A model generated the notes under the pieces. The model saw only the letters and a program-made list of their open reading frames with translations. It searched no databases and was not told where the DNA came from. Positions 19,111 through 28,575 of a DNA stretch of 64,000 nt are shown here, piece after piece (position 1 is the first letter of the stretch; the number at the start of each line of letters is the position of its first letter). Source of the stretch: Ostreococcus lucimarinus CCE9901 (Eukaryota; Chlorophyta; Mamiellophyceae; Mamiellales; Bathycoccaceae); assembly GCF_000092065.1 (NCBI RefSeq), contig NC_009360.1, positions 620,001 through 684,000 on the forward strand. The letters are read 5' to 3'. Both the position numbers and the translations under genes were made by a program.

Positions 19111-20670
19111 ATGCGCGCGCGCGCGACGCCGCGCGCGCCCGCCGCGCGCGCGACGTCCGCGGCGCGCGCGCGACTCGGACGCGCGGCGCCGACGCGACCC
19201 GCGCGCGACGCGCGCGAACGCGACGCGCGACGGCGACCGAAGACGCCATCGCGACGACGACCGAAGACGCGCGCGGTCGTCGACGCGCGCGAACGACCGC
19301 GGGGCGCGGGGCGCGGCGCGCGAACGTGGGACGACGCGGACGCGACGCGAGAGGTCGGGACGAGCACGACGGCGCAGGCGCGCGCGAACGCGGTGAATAT
19401 CTTGCTCGGCGTGGGGACGCTGAGCGTGCCGTACGCGCTGCGCGAGGCGGGATGGAGCGGATTGGGGGTGCTGATGACTTTGGGGGTGGTGACGAATTAT
19501 ACGGGGAAGATTTTGATCAAGTGTCAGCGGCGAGGGAGCCTGCCGGCGAATGAACGGTCGGTCGACGTGAGAAACGCGGCGGAGCTCGCGATGAACACCG
19601 GAGTGTGCGGCGATGAATTTTGCGCGGATGTGGACTACGACGACGCGCGGTTTCGGGCGATGCGATCGCCTCGTCGGGCGTTGATGTCGTACGAGGACAT
19701 CGGAGAGGCCGCGTTCGGGGTGAACGGGCGGAATTTCATCACGTTCGTCTTGTACACGGAGCTGATTGGCACCGCAGGCTTGTTTTTCATTCTCGAGGGC
19801 GATCATCTGGCGAAGCTTTTCCACATGCAAGGTAAAGAGGAACTCTTTTCCGCATGCGCGGCGCTCGCGATGGTGCCAACGACGTGGCTGTTAGATTTAT
19901 CCAGCCTGTCGTACGTCGGCGCGCTCGGCTTGTGCGCTTCGGTGAGCGTCACCGGCGTGATGCTGTACGAATTATTTAGCCAAGTCATATCGACCGGAGA
20001 GTTGCCTCGGGCGGCAGCCGAGACGGCGATGATACATTACTCTACGTTTCCCGTGAGCTTTGGCCTTTTGGCTTTCGTGTTCGCCGGTCACGCGGTGTTT
20101 CCCGCGATTTACGCGAGCATGGAGAAGCCGGAAGAGTACGAGGAGATGCTCGACAATTCTTACGCCATCGTGGCCTTGAACTGTCTCGCGCTCGGCGTTG
20201 CGGGATACTGCTTATATGGCGACAACGTTGCTGATCAAGTCACCCTGAACCTTCCAGCGGGATCGCTCGCCACACTCGCGTTCGCGTTGATTACTGTGAA
20301 CCCGTTGGCGAAATTCGCGCTGACTTTGGATCCCGTCGCCAAGGGCGCCGAAGAAAAACTCAAGCTCCGCGTCAAGGAGTCCAGCAAAGATGCATTCATC
20401 TCTCGGCTTGTTCGTACCACGCTCGGCGTCACTGCGCTCGGTATCGCCGTCAAGCTTCCATTTTTTGGCGTCGGCATGTCGCTCATCGGCAGCGTGTTGA
20501 CGCTCACCGTCTCTGTACTGTTTCCATCGCTGTGCTATCTCCGCATGTTCGACGACGACATCGACGACGCCGAGAAACTCATCAACTACGCGATATTAGC
20601 CATCGGCACCGCGTGCGTCGTTTCCGGCACCGCTGGCGCGCTCGACTCCGCCTTCGCCGTCGCCGCGTAA
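19111..20670 (+). CDS. Amino acid/auxin permease family transporter (AAAP)
   Basis: Secondary transporter of 519 residues. An Arg/Ala-rich N-terminus (about 1-85) precedes the AAAP core, which opens with NAVNILLGVGTLSVPYALRE (about 93-112), the typical first-helix signature, and has about 11 hydrophobic segments to the C-terminus. A hydrophilic loop (about 150-195) follows the second helix, and FVFAGHAVFPAIYASM matches the conserved mid-protein helix. It is most like the vacuolar (AVT-type) branch. Substrate and membrane are not determined; the N-terminus could also be a plastid transit peptide. The ATG at 19111 is chosen because the longer frame starts at a non-consensus position. Confidence 0.88.
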   Translation: MRARATPRAPAARATSAARARLGRAAPTRPARDARERDARRRPKTPSRRRPKTRAVVDARERPRGAGRGARTWDDADATREVGTSTTAQARANAVNILLGVGTLSVPYALREAGWSGLGVLMTLGVVTNYTGKILIKCQRRGSLPANERSVDVRNAAELAMNTGVCGDEFCADVDYDDARFRAMRSPRRALMSYEDIGEAAFGVNGRNFITFVLYTELIGTAGLFFILEGDHLAKLFHMQGKEELFSACAALAMVPTTWLLDLSSLSYVGALGLCASVSVTGVMLYELFSQVISTGELPRAAAETAMIHYSTFPVSFGLLAFVFAGHAVFPAIYASMEKPEEYEEMLDNSYAIVALNCLALGVAGYCLYGDNVADQVTLNLPAGSLATLAFALITVNPLAKFALTLDPVAKGAEEKLKLRVKESSKDAFISRLVRTTLGVTALGIAVKLPFFGVGMSLIGSVLTLTVSVLFPSLCYLRMFDDDIDDAEKLINYAILAIGTACVVSGTAGALDSAFAVAA

Positions 20671-20684
20671 CCGACGCCGCCTGC

Positions 20685-20689
20685 TGTAA
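20685..20689 (+). terminator. UGUAA poly(A) signal, AAAP transporter
   Basis: TGTAA 15 bp after the stop codon. Confidence 0.5.
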
Positions 20690-20734
20690 ATTCACCATTC
20701 AGTTACGCACCGCACTGCGCCGCGCGCGCGCGCG

Positions 20735-22255
20735 ATGCGTCACCCACGCGCGGCGGCGCGGCTCTACGCGTGCTTCGCGTGCTTCGCGTGCGCCACGTTC
20801 GCGCGCGCGCGCGCCATCGACGACGCCGCGCGCGCGACGACGATGGATTACATGCGCGCATCGACGTTCGACGACGACGATTGGCGCACCGGGAGCGCCG
20901 ACGTGACGTCGCTGATACGGTATAATAACCACGCGCGTCGATATCTGCACGCGTGCGCGCCGACCGAGGCGTGGGACGCGGCGGGACGGTTTCTCTCGTC
21001 GCTCGATTGGGCGCTGGCGGGGGACGACGGCAACGCGAACGTGCTGCACGAGTTTAACGATTTACCGACGGTGAAGCACCTGGACGTGAGCCTGCGGATG
21101 GATTATCACGCGAGCGCGAAGAATGGAAATCTGCGGAGGTTGGCGATGTGCGACGCGGCGGCGGGACGAGGAGGCGGTGATGCGTGGTGCATGGGATTGG
21201 AACGGTCGAGCGCGTTCGCAAGACATCGGCGATGGTGGCGAAGGTTGAGCGAGGAATACGAGGATGGGCGACATCCGTATTGGTTGAGTGAGTACATGGA
21301 GTTTGATATGAGCAAGGGGGAGATCGATCCGACGGCGAGCGTGTTTCTGGAGCACTTGCCGGAGAACACGGGGCGTCACGACGAGTACGTCCCGGCGTTG
21401 CGCGAATACTTTAAAGCCATCGAAGCGCGCGTGCCGCCGAGGTTGTATGACAACGTGCAGCGTGTGATCGATTTGGTGACGGGAGAAGGGTTTGACACTT
21501 CTATCTGGGCGGCAGGGATAATGTTCAGTCGTTCAGTCGCGGCAAAAGATGATGGCAAAATTGACAGCGTGCGGTTGTTGATTCATTTCAATCGCCACGA
21601 CAAAGAAGCGACGAAGGAGGGCGATGAAGATGATGACGACGGGTACAGGAGCGAGAAGACTCGTCAAATGGTGCAGTTCCTCGAGATTTTGCATTGGGAC
21701 GGAGACTTCGACGAGTTCGATCGCATCGACGATTATTTCTTGGACGACGGCGGCGTCGGATCCGTCCTGCAAGTCGACGTTCTCTCTCGAGCGCCGACGG
21801 ATAACGCGCCCTCCATCATAGGCTCGCGCGTGGGCGTCGAAATCACCGTCGGTACCGTCCACGGTAAGAACAAGAACATCATGCCTAGGCTCGGTACGCT
21901 CGTCAGCGAGGGCTTAGCCGATGACGCGTGGTGGCAAAACTTCACCGGCGCTCTATGTGCCAAAGGCAGACCGCCTACCGACGCGGCAAACGCATTCTCC
22001 GTACTACGTCGTCCGTGTGTCGTCAAGCGCCGCACGGCCGCGGATAAGCGTGAATTGCGCAAACCCGACGGCTCGGGATTGCTTCCCATGCTCGCCATCG
22101 CCGCGAGCCACGTCAAATTCATCGTCCAGCCCGGTCGGCCTCTGTACGCGAAGACGTACGTCGTGACCCAACACTCGATGCGTCACTGTCTCAACACCGT
22201 CGCGTACAAGACCACCCCACGCGGCTTACCCGAGTATTCACTGTGTGTTAAATAG
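20735..22255 (+). CDS. Hypothetical secretory-pathway protein
   Basis: A 506-residue product with a probable signal peptide (LYACFACFACATFARARA, about 10-27) and no later membrane segment. The rest is globular with mixed composition: a Trp/Arg-rich patch RHRRWWRR (about 164-171), an acidic loop (about 295-305, DEDDDD), and several scattered Cys that could form disulfides. I recognise no domain or catalytic motif. Codon usage and composition match the neighbours, so this looks like a genuine native gene. It lies 64 bp downstream of the transporter on the same strand. A luminal, vacuolar or secreted role is inferred only from the signal sequence. Confidence 0.75.
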   Translation: MRHPRAAARLYACFACFACATFARARAIDDAARATTMDYMRASTFDDDDWRTGSADVTSLIRYNNHARRYLHACAPTEAWDAAGRFLSSLDWALAGDDGNANVLHEFNDLPTVKHLDVSLRMDYHASAKNGNLRRLAMCDAAAGRGGGDAWCMGLERSSAFARHRRWWRRLSEEYEDGRHPYWLSEYMEFDMSKGEIDPTASVFLEHLPENTGRHDEYVPALREYFKAIEARVPPRLYDNVQRVIDLVTGEGFDTSIWAAGIMFSRSVAAKDDGKIDSVRLLIHFNRHDKEATKEGDEDDDDGYRSEKTRQMVQFLEILHWDGDFDEFDRIDDYFLDDGGVGSVLQVDVLSRAPTDNAPSIIGSRVGVEITVGTVHGKNKNIMPRLGTLVSEGLADDAWWQNFTGALCAKGRPPTDAANAFSVLRRPCVVKRRTAADKRELRKPDGSGLLPMLAIAASHVKFIVQPGRPLYAKTYVVTQHSMRHCLNTVAYKTTPRGLPEYSLCVK

Positions 22256-22494
22256 CCATTCGTAAATAGTCCCGCGCCATCGCGTCGCGCATCGGCCCGT
22301 TTCGCGCCGCTCGTCTCCGCGCGTGGCGTCGCCGCGGCGCCTCGTTCGAGTCTTCACAACCGCGCGCGCCGCGATCGCCCGTGTTTCGTCCGCGCGCCGC
22401 GCGAACGCTCGATATCTATCGCGCGCGCGTTCTCCGCGCGTCCTGACGCGCACGAACGCGTCGCGCGCGTCGAACGACGTGAATCGTTCGCGCC

Positions 22495-25308
22495 ATGATT
22501 CCATCCTCCGAACGCGCGAGCGAACGCCTGACGAGCATCTTGAGCAACGCCGAGTGGGTCACGCGACGGAACGAGCGCGGTGGTGATCATTACATCGCGC
22601 GCGAACGCGTCGGACGCGAGTCGAGGGATGACTCGACGAAGTCTGTGTGGACGGGGTCGCTGTCGATGAGTCGACGAGGTCGACCGCTGGCGAACGAGAC
22701 GCGACCGAACGAAACAGTGGACGAAACCGTCGGCACGGCGATGAAATCGACGTTTGGAAGCGGAAATCTAGAATACATAGGAGCGAGCTCGGCGCAGGCG
22801 AGCGATGCGGATGTGTCTGATGGGGAAGAGCGAGTGCCTTCGACGTCGACGAGACTGGCGGGACGGACGAGTCAAACGATCGATGATTTAAGTAATTTAG
22901 TGCAGTCGAGGACGATCACATGCCAGTTAGTGGCGCAAGCGCCACCTACGGGGGCGAATATTCCAGGGACGGCGCGGGGCGAGGGATTCGCGCGGGCGAG
23001 CGCGGCGGGGAACGCGCTGCCAGAAATAGTGCACGCCGAGTGCGTGGCGCCCGGGGACGATGATTGGCCGGATGTTTGGGATCCCATAGCGTTGTTGCGA
23101 CTGTATCCACTCTCAGCGCATCACGTGACGCCGTTTCATCAGATACACGCTACGTTGACGGATTGCAGAGATGATGCGGCGAAGGACGCCGAGGGCGGAG
23201 AACCCGTGCCAGCGGCGGCGCGCATGGACCTTCCGGATGGTTACGTCGTCTTTATCGTTTCCGACACGGGCTTGCCAGATATCGTGCGCGATGCCGTGGG
23301 GCCGACGAGTGGGAGCACGAAACGTAAGACGGATGAGTCGAAGAAACCAAAGCCGTTGTGGGCGATCATTCAAAGCATCGTTCCGCTCGTCGCGCCGCAG
23401 CCGCCGGCTTCGGTGCCCACGCCAGACTTGAAACCGACGCGTGGGATCCTTCGGGGTTGGGTACCGCCGCCGAAAGAACCGGCGATTGACGAAACGAACA
23501 ACATGGGTCTCGGGCACGCGGCGGAAGAGCAGGAGGGCGTGCGTATGCCCGAGGAACTCTCGGGTGTACACCCAGCCGCGGAGACAACGGACGAAGAGAA
23601 ATCTTTGAGTTCGGCGCACGAGATGACGAGTGGAGTCGAACGCGAGGGTATGGGCACCGTGACTCCGGTTGTGAGCGAAGAAACGAGCGAGTTAACGTCG
23701 GGCACATCTGAGATAGATAGAGTGACGATCAAGATTGGCGGCGATGACGAACTAGACGACTGGCTTTCGCCGCCGCTCGCGCGGCGTAAACGTAAGTCTA
23801 TCGCCGGCCCATCGTCTGGATCTGGGTCTGATGGCGAAAACTCTGACGACTCATCCGGGCGCGAATTTGCCAAACTGAAACGCACAGCGACGTCGCCGAC
23901 GGCGTCGCCGAGCTCGTCTGAAGGCGAAGAAGACAGAGTTCCGATGGAGGGTCAACACGAGATTCCGACGAGCGCGGCAGCGATCGCGCAAGTCATCTCG
24001 CCCGAACAACGCGTACCGTGCATTCCTCTCACTGGCTTGCGTTATATGCTCCTAGGATTCGAAGTCAATCACCCGCATGTGGTTTTCTTGATCAAGTCAC
24101 TCGCCGACGAGGGCGCCGTGTACGTGAGCGACGCAAAGCCAGAAGAAGTCGACTTGATCGTCGTTCACCCGCCATTTTTGCAGCTCTTATCCGCGCCTCA
24201 GTTTCCAGTGCACGTTTCAGATTTCATTAGAACCAGGCACACTCGGTTTGCGCTCGGCTTGCGCCATCTGGAACTTTGCTTGGAGTACAAGCGCAGGCTT
24301 GATCCGCGACTTGAAACCGCAGAGGTTTTCCCCGAAGGTGTCCTGGTTGTCATGGACGATAGTGCGTTGACGAATGACGAAGACGCTTTACATCGAGTTG
24401 TACGCCTACTCGCGCAAGCTGCCGCGGCAAGCGCTGCCGCTGCCGCGGCGAAAGGCATATTTCACTACGGACAAGACGGGAATCGCGAGAATCCACCTTG
24501 GCCGTGGGCTATTAAAGTCGCCAACAGCACGATCCAGAAGCTCATGATGACCAAGCTACGTACGATGCAAACTAACACGGAGAAGGCGTGGAAGATTGAG
24601 ACTATGATCAAGGCCTTGCACGCGTACAAGCACGCTGGCGATCGAGCTGGAAGAGGCGCGAGAGTGATGGGTATTACGTGGGAGGAAGCGTCGCACCAGC
24701 CCGTGGAAGATCCACCGCAAGCGGTGCGCGATGCGGTCAAAATAGCTTCGCGTCACGTATCTATGTGTCGGGCTGTGTTTTTAGTGAGCGAAGACCCGAA
24801 GACACTCGCCGCGGCGAAAGGGCACACGAGCATCCTGTCTGGCTCTGCGAACGACGCCTGCGACTTTTTGACGCAACTCGTTCGCGAGATGTGGGCAGAG
24901 ACCAAAGCGGCGCGAACGGGCATGAACGTGCACGACAGTAATTTGCGTAAAGCAATGTCGGTGAGCGAACCTTCCGCGAGCGAAGTCGTCTCCGATGCGC
25001 AGCACTCGATGAAGCTAGCGGACGTCGAGGACGAAGTCACCGGCGGCGGTCTCGGGCAAAAGCTAACAACGAAAAAAGTTGTCAAGTTCCCTACCATGAT
25101 CGATGACGGTGGTCAAAGCACGCGCAGTCGCGGTCGATATAGTCCGCCGCCTTCGCCCACGCGCACGAACTCCGGACGCACGGGCGAAGATACGAGTAAA
25201 GATACGAGTAAGACGTCGACGGGCGACGCCCCGACCGACGGCGAAGAAACCGCGCAGTCGCCCATCGTGACGCCTCATAAGAAGCTTTGGCGACGTCGGC
25301 GAGTGTGA
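22495..25308 (+). CDS. Large nuclear-type protein with possible tandem BRCT C-terminal region
   Basis: A 937-residue protein. The first 480 residues are mostly disordered, rich in Ser/Thr/Glu/Pro, with a basic KRKTDESKKPKP patch and LARRKRKS, both compatible with nuclear import. From about residue 505 the sequence becomes globular: PLTGLRYMLLGFEV, a helix ending SLADEGAVYVSD, then a strand and a Trp-less helical segment. A second similar unit may begin at FPEGVLVVMDD (about 615) and end near residue 800. This pattern suggests BRCT repeats of the 53BP1/PTIP kind, separated by an Ala-rich linker, but the match is weak by eye. Many Ser/Thr-Pro and Ser-Gln sites are in the disordered parts. No enzymatic motif seen. 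Confidence 0.7.
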   Translation: MIPSSERASERLTSILSNAEWVTRRNERGGDHYIARERVGRESRDDSTKSVWTGSLSMSRRGRPLANETRPNETVDETVGTAMKSTFGSGNLEYIGASSAQASDADVSDGEERVPSTSTRLAGRTSQTIDDLSNLVQSRTITCQLVAQAPPTGANIPGTARGEGFARASAAGNALPEIVHAECVAPGDDDWPDVWDPIALLRLYPLSAHHVTPFHQIHATLTDCRDDAAKDAEGGEPVPAAARMDLPDGYVVFIVSDTGLPDIVRDAVGPTSGSTKRKTDESKKPKPLWAIIQSIVPLVAPQPPASVPTPDLKPTRGILRGWVPPPKEPAIDETNNMGLGHAAEEQEGVRMPEELSGVHPAAETTDEEKSLSSAHEMTSGVEREGMGTVTPVVSEETSELTSGTSEIDRVTIKIGGDDELDDWLSPPLARRKRKSIAGPSSGSGSDGENSDDSSGREFAKLKRTATSPTASPSSSEGEEDRVPMEGQHEIPTSAAAIAQVISPEQRVPCIPLTGLRYMLLGFEVNHPHVVFLIKSLADEGAVYVSDAKPEEVDLIVVHPPFLQLLSAPQFPVHVSDFIRTRHTRFALGLRHLELCLEYKRRLDPRLETAEVFPEGVLVVMDDSALTNDEDALHRVVRLLAQAAAASAAAAAAKGIFHYGQDGNRENPPWPWAIKVANSTIQKLMMTKLRTMQTNTEKAWKIETMIKALHAYKHAGDRAGRGARVMGITWEEASHQPVEDPPQAVRDAVKIASRHVSMCRAVFLVSEDPKTLAAAKGHTSILSGSANDACDFLTQLVREMWAETKAARTGMNVHDSNLRKAMSVSEPSASEVVSDAQHSMKLADVEDEVTGGGLGQKLTTKKVVKFPTMIDDGGQSTRSRGRYSPPPSPTRTNSGRTGEDTSKDTSKTSTGDAPTDGEETAQSPIVTPHKKLWRRRRV

Positions 25309-25365
25309 TATATGAATCATTTGTACATTATACGACTAGTTGCATGTTTGACACCACCGTGTCCT

Positions 25366-26481
25366 CTAATCAGCGAAGAGATAGTCGAGCAGGGGCGCGA
25401 CGCACGCCACGCTCATCGAGTTGCCCAAAAGCGTGTACTTTTGACGAGTGGTCAAGTTCGACGGCCACGCGAAATCATTCGGAAGTGAGTGCAACCGTGC
25501 GACCTCATCGACGGTAAAATATCTTAAACGTACGTCGCTCGCGCCATCGCCCATGCGCCCGTCCCACGTAGCCTTGTCGACGCTTTGATTTGCCACGACG
25601 GATCCCGTGCCTTTGACGTATTTGTAGTAACTCTTTGTGAAGCAGTTGCACGTCGTGTCTTCAGCGGTGACTATGTCTATGCTACCCTTGGCGCGATCCA
25701 CGTCATCCTGCTTGACCGCGTTCGCGCGCCAAATATCATCGGTTGCACGATCCAGAAACCTCGAGAGCGGCGCGACGACGACGTCGGCGTCCCTGACGTC
25801 GTCGAAATCCGGAATCCACTCCCTGCGATGCGACAGCTTGCTCGGCGGAGGCGAGCGTCGTATCTCGTCCACGCCGTCCTCAAACGCGCGCGTCGAACGG
25901 GCGAGCATGAAATATCTCGGCCGACTGTAAGGCACGCCGAACATGGTCGGTGTGAGTATGAACTCTTGCGCGTGGAACGCCGACGCGGAGAGCGCGTCTC
26001 GCAGCGCGTCTCGCATGCGACTCGTCTCGAATCCCACCACGTTCTCGACGAACACGTACTTCGGCCGCGCGCTCGCATCCATCTTCACCATCTCGTCCAC
26101 CAACCGCATGAAGCTCTCCGCGCGCCCATCGTCGACGTCCAACTTTAACCCCGCGCGCGTGAACGGTTGACACGGCGGCGACATCGCCCACGCCTCCGCC
26201 TTCGTCTTCACCAGCGTCTCCATCGCCACGCTCACCAAGCTCTTCTGCGACGGTCGCGTCCCATAATTCATCGCGTACGCGTCGCACGCGTTCGGATTCA
26301 CGTCGTACGCGCCGCACACCTCCGCTTCGTCGCCTCGCGCGCGTCGCAGCGCCGCGTGCATGACGCCGACGCCGCAGTACATCTCCAGCACTCGCAATTT
26401 CCCGCCCCTCCGCGTCCTCGCCGTCGCGCCGTCGCGCGTCCCGTCGTCTTCATCGTCTCTCGCGCGCGTTCGCTTCGTCAT
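25366..26481 (-). CDS. TRDMT1: DNMT2/TRDMT1, tRNA (cytosine-38-C5) methyltransferase
   Basis: Despite a DNA-methyltransferase fold, this family methylates C38 of tRNA-Asp and related tRNAs. The 371-residue length is typical. Motif I is LEMYCGVGVMHAAL (about 31-44), motif IV is SPPCQPFTRAG (about 100-110) with the catalytic Cys, and motif VI is ENVVGFE. The DNMT2-diagnostic CFTKSYYKYVKGTGSV lies in the target-recognition region near residue 280. Motif X (LLGNSMSVACVAPL) is near the C-terminus. There is no regulatory N-terminal domain. The first 30 residues are charged and include KRTRAR. The 5' end overlaps the tail of a small upstream ORF by 32 bp on the same strand. Confidence 0.95.
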   Translation of the reverse strand: MTKRTRARDDEDDGTRDGATARTRRGGKLRVLEMYCGVGVMHAALRRARGDEAEVCGAYDVNPNACDAYAMNYGTRPSQKSLVSVAMETLVKTKAEAWAMSPPCQPFTRAGLKLDVDDGRAESFMRLVDEMVKMDASARPKYVFVENVVGFETSRMRDALRDALSASAFHAQEFILTPTMFGVPYSRPRYFMLARSTRAFEDGVDEIRRSPPPSKLSHRREWIPDFDDVRDADVVVAPLSRFLDRATDDIWRANAVKQDDVDRAKGSIDIVTAEDTTCNCFTKSYYKYVKGTGSVVANQSVDKATWDGRMGDGASDVRLRYFTVDEVARLHSLPNDFAWPSNLTTRQKYTLLGNSMSVACVAPLLDYLFAD

Positions 26482-26638
26482 CGCGCGCGCGCTCGAGCGT
26501 CCGCGCCGCCGCGCGTCGCTTCAGCGGTTCGTTAAAAATGTAAAACCCGCTCGCGACGCCCACGCACGCGGCGACGAGCGGCGGGCCGATCCCGCCGCCG
26601 CGCGACGCGCGGCCGAACAGCGCGCGTCCCGGGAGCAT
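26450..26638 (-). CDS. Small single-pass membrane protein (62 aa), candidate
   Basis: ATG-initiated 62-codon frame with one hydrophobic segment (PPLVAACVGVASGFYIFNEP, about 19-38) followed by a strongly charged tail. The pattern resembles tiny mitochondrial inner-membrane or respiratory-complex accessory proteins of plants, but I cannot name a family. It overlaps the first codons of DNMT2 on the same strand by 32 bp, so either the transcripts overlap or the DNMT2 start is slightly downstream. Its reality rests only on the well-formed membrane helix. Confidence 0.4.
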   Translation of the reverse strand: MLPGRALFGRASRGGGIGPPLVAACVGVASGFYIFNEPLKRRAAARTLERARDDEANARERR

Positions 26639-26878
26639 GCGGCGCGCGCGCGCGCGTCGAGCGTCGTCGGGCGGCGCGCGTCGCGGTCTGCGGCGCGCGT
26701 CGTATACGAACGCGACGAACCGCCATCACTCGAAACCCTAACGCGGCGCGAAGATAAAGACTGACGTCAGCGCCATCGTTATCCGACGGCGACGGCGACG
26801 GCGACGCGCGCCACACGCCGACGCGACGCGCGCCGACGAACGCCGCGCTCGACCGCGCGAACGACCACCGCGCGCGCC

Positions 26879-27565
26879 ATGCTCGCCCAACGCCACGCCG
26901 CGAGCGCCGCGGGCGCGCGCGCGCCGCTCGCGCGAAACGCGACGACGCGACGCGCGACGACGCGACGCGGCGCGCTCGTCGTCCGCGCGCAAGAGATCAG
27001 CGCGAGCGTCGATAAGCCGCTGGGATTGACGCTGAAGGAGCGCGGCGACGGTCGACCGGGGGTGCAGATCGCGCAGTGCAAGGGGAACGCGTCGAAGGCG
27101 GGGCTGAAGGCGGGGGACATCGTCAAGTACCACTCGTCGTTTTTCGGCGACGAGCTGTGGCCGGCGGACGCGCTGGCGTTCTCGCGAAGCGCGATCTCGG
27201 CGTGCCCGAACACGGTTGATTTTGTCGTCGTGCGAGGCGGTCAAGGGGCGGACTTTGACGTGAAGCGGTTGCCGAAGCGACCGGCGCCGCCGAAGTTTGG
27301 CCGCAAGTTGACGGCGGCGCAAAAGGAAAGAGCGTCGCACATTTGCGTGGATTGCGGGTACGTGTACACGCTGCCGACGGCGTTTAGCGAGCAACCGAAG
27401 AGCTATATTTGCCCGCAGTGCAACGCGCCGAAGAGTCGGTTCGCGCCGTACGACGTCGAGACGGGACGCGCGAAGGGTGGGGGCTTATCCACGCCCTTGA
27501 TCACCGTCGCGTCCACCGTCATCGGTCTCGGCGGCATCGCGTTCTTATTGAAGGATTTGCTCTAG
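26879..27565 (+). CDS. Plastid PDZ-rubredoxin membrane protein (ENH1-like)
   Basis: A 228-residue protein: Arg/Ala-rich transit peptide (about 1-40, ending near VVRAQ), PDZ domain (about 45-125, with GLTLKE and SKAGLKAGDIV), rubredoxin domain (about 155-195, iron ligands in ICVDCGY and ICPQCNA), and a C-terminal membrane anchor (ITVASTVIGLGGIAFLL). This order is that of Arabidopsis ENH1 rather than the PDZ-less photosystem II assembly rubredoxin RBD1. Thylakoid attachment with the rubredoxin facing the stroma is expected from the family. Electron partner unknown. Confidence 0.92.
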   Translation: MLAQRHAASAAGARAPLARNATTRRATTRRGALVVRAQEISASVDKPLGLTLKERGDGRPGVQIAQCKGNASKAGLKAGDIVKYHSSFFGDELWPADALAFSRSAISACPNTVDFVVVRGGQGADFDVKRLPKRPAPPKFGRKLTAAQKERASHICVDCGYVYTLPTAFSEQPKSYICPQCNAPKSRFAPYDVETGRAKGGGLSTPLITVASTVIGLGGIAFLLKDLL

Positions 27566-27600
27566 AGAGCGCCGATCGAAAGGAAACGGACGCGAAATAA

Positions 27601-27605
27601 TGTAA
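27601..27605 (+). terminator. UGUAA poly(A) signal, PDZ-rubredoxin
   Basis: TGTAA 36 bp after the stop codon. Confidence 0.5.
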
Positions 27606-27685
27606 TTCGTCATCAATTTTGTCGTCGTTTCAACGAACGCTAGTCTATAAACTAATCGCCGCGCGCGCGCGCGGCTTCGCTGATT

Positions 27686-28447
27686 TCACGTCGCGGCGTC
27701 CGCGACGGCGTCTTCAACCACCGACGGTTCGCGCACCGAATCGAGGGTTCGCTCCGGTTTAGATTTCTTCGGAAACTCGACCGCCGTCTCGGCCGCGGGA
27801 AGCGCGCAGAAAGCCGCGCACGCGGCATCCACGTCGTCTTGAAATCGACATCGCCGCACTATTCGAAATCCTTCCTCCTTCGTCGGCGGCGCGTTATCCT
27901 TCCCACGCATCTGCAACTGCACCACGCGCACCGAGCTCTCCCCCTGCACGCCTCCCGGATGATTCGTCCGCATCCGCACGCGCTGCTGATACACCGACAC
28001 CGGCTGATTAAACCAAACCGCTCGCAGCTCGCACGGCGGCCGCGCCTCGCGCGCGAGCGCCACGAAATCCGCTCTCTGCTGCCGACTCAGCCCGCACCGA
28101 TCGATCACCACGTGCTTACCCTCCTCCAGCGCTCGTTTCGCCACTCGCACGCACTGTTGCCTCGTCCCACGCTTCCCGTTCGACACCGTGTCTTGGTTCG
28201 CCGTCGTCCACCGCTCGCGCGGCAACCGCGCCGAAAACGTCGACTTTCCCGCCCCGCTCGGTCCGACGAGCACGAGCACCACGGGCGCGCGCGGCGCGCG
28301 CTCGAACATCGTCGCCACCGCGCCCTCGCGCGTCGTCGCCGCCGCGTCGCGCCGTTTCACCGGCGCCCAGCCTCCGTCGTCGTCCCGCGCGAGGACGTCG
28401 TCATCGCGCGCGCGCGTCGCGCTCTCGCGCGCGCGCTCGCGCGCCAT
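27686..28447 (-). CDS. Polynucleotide-kinase-like P-loop protein
   Basis: A 253-residue protein with a PNKP/AAA_33-type kinase domain: Walker A VGPSGAGKST (about 61-70), a helix with TTANQDTVSNGKRGT, the Walker-B-like strand HVVIDRCGLSRQQR, and a lid region with Arg residues (VSVYQQRVRMR). Plants carry this domain next to an aprataxin HIT domain (bHLH140-type proteins), but no HIT domain is present here. A 5'-hydroxyl kinase role on nucleic acid, or a nucleotide kinase role, is inferred. The C-terminal 30 residues are variable. The open frame has an earlier ATG at 28543; I prefer 28447 because the extra residues are Arg/Ala-rich and run into the divergent gene's promoter. Confidence 0.85.
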   Translation of the reverse strand: MARERARESATRARDDDVLARDDDGGWAPVKRRDAAATTREGAVATMFERAPRAPVVLVLVGPSGAGKSTFSARLPRERWTTANQDTVSNGKRGTRQQCVRVAKRALEEGKHVVIDRCGLSRQQRADFVALAREARPPCELRAVWFNQPVSVYQQRVRMRTNHPGGVQGESSVRVVQLQMRGKDNAPPTKEEGFRIVRRCRFQDDVDAACAAFCALPAAETAVEFPKKSKPERTLDSVREPSVVEDAVADAAT

Positions 28448-28575
28448 CGCGCGACCGACGTCGTCGCGCGCGCCGCGCCGCGCCGACGGTCGATCGCGTC
28501 GCGTCGCGCGCGCGAGCGCGCGCGCGGTGCAGTGACGGCACATCGTCGCGGTGCCATCGCGTCGCGCGCGACGCG

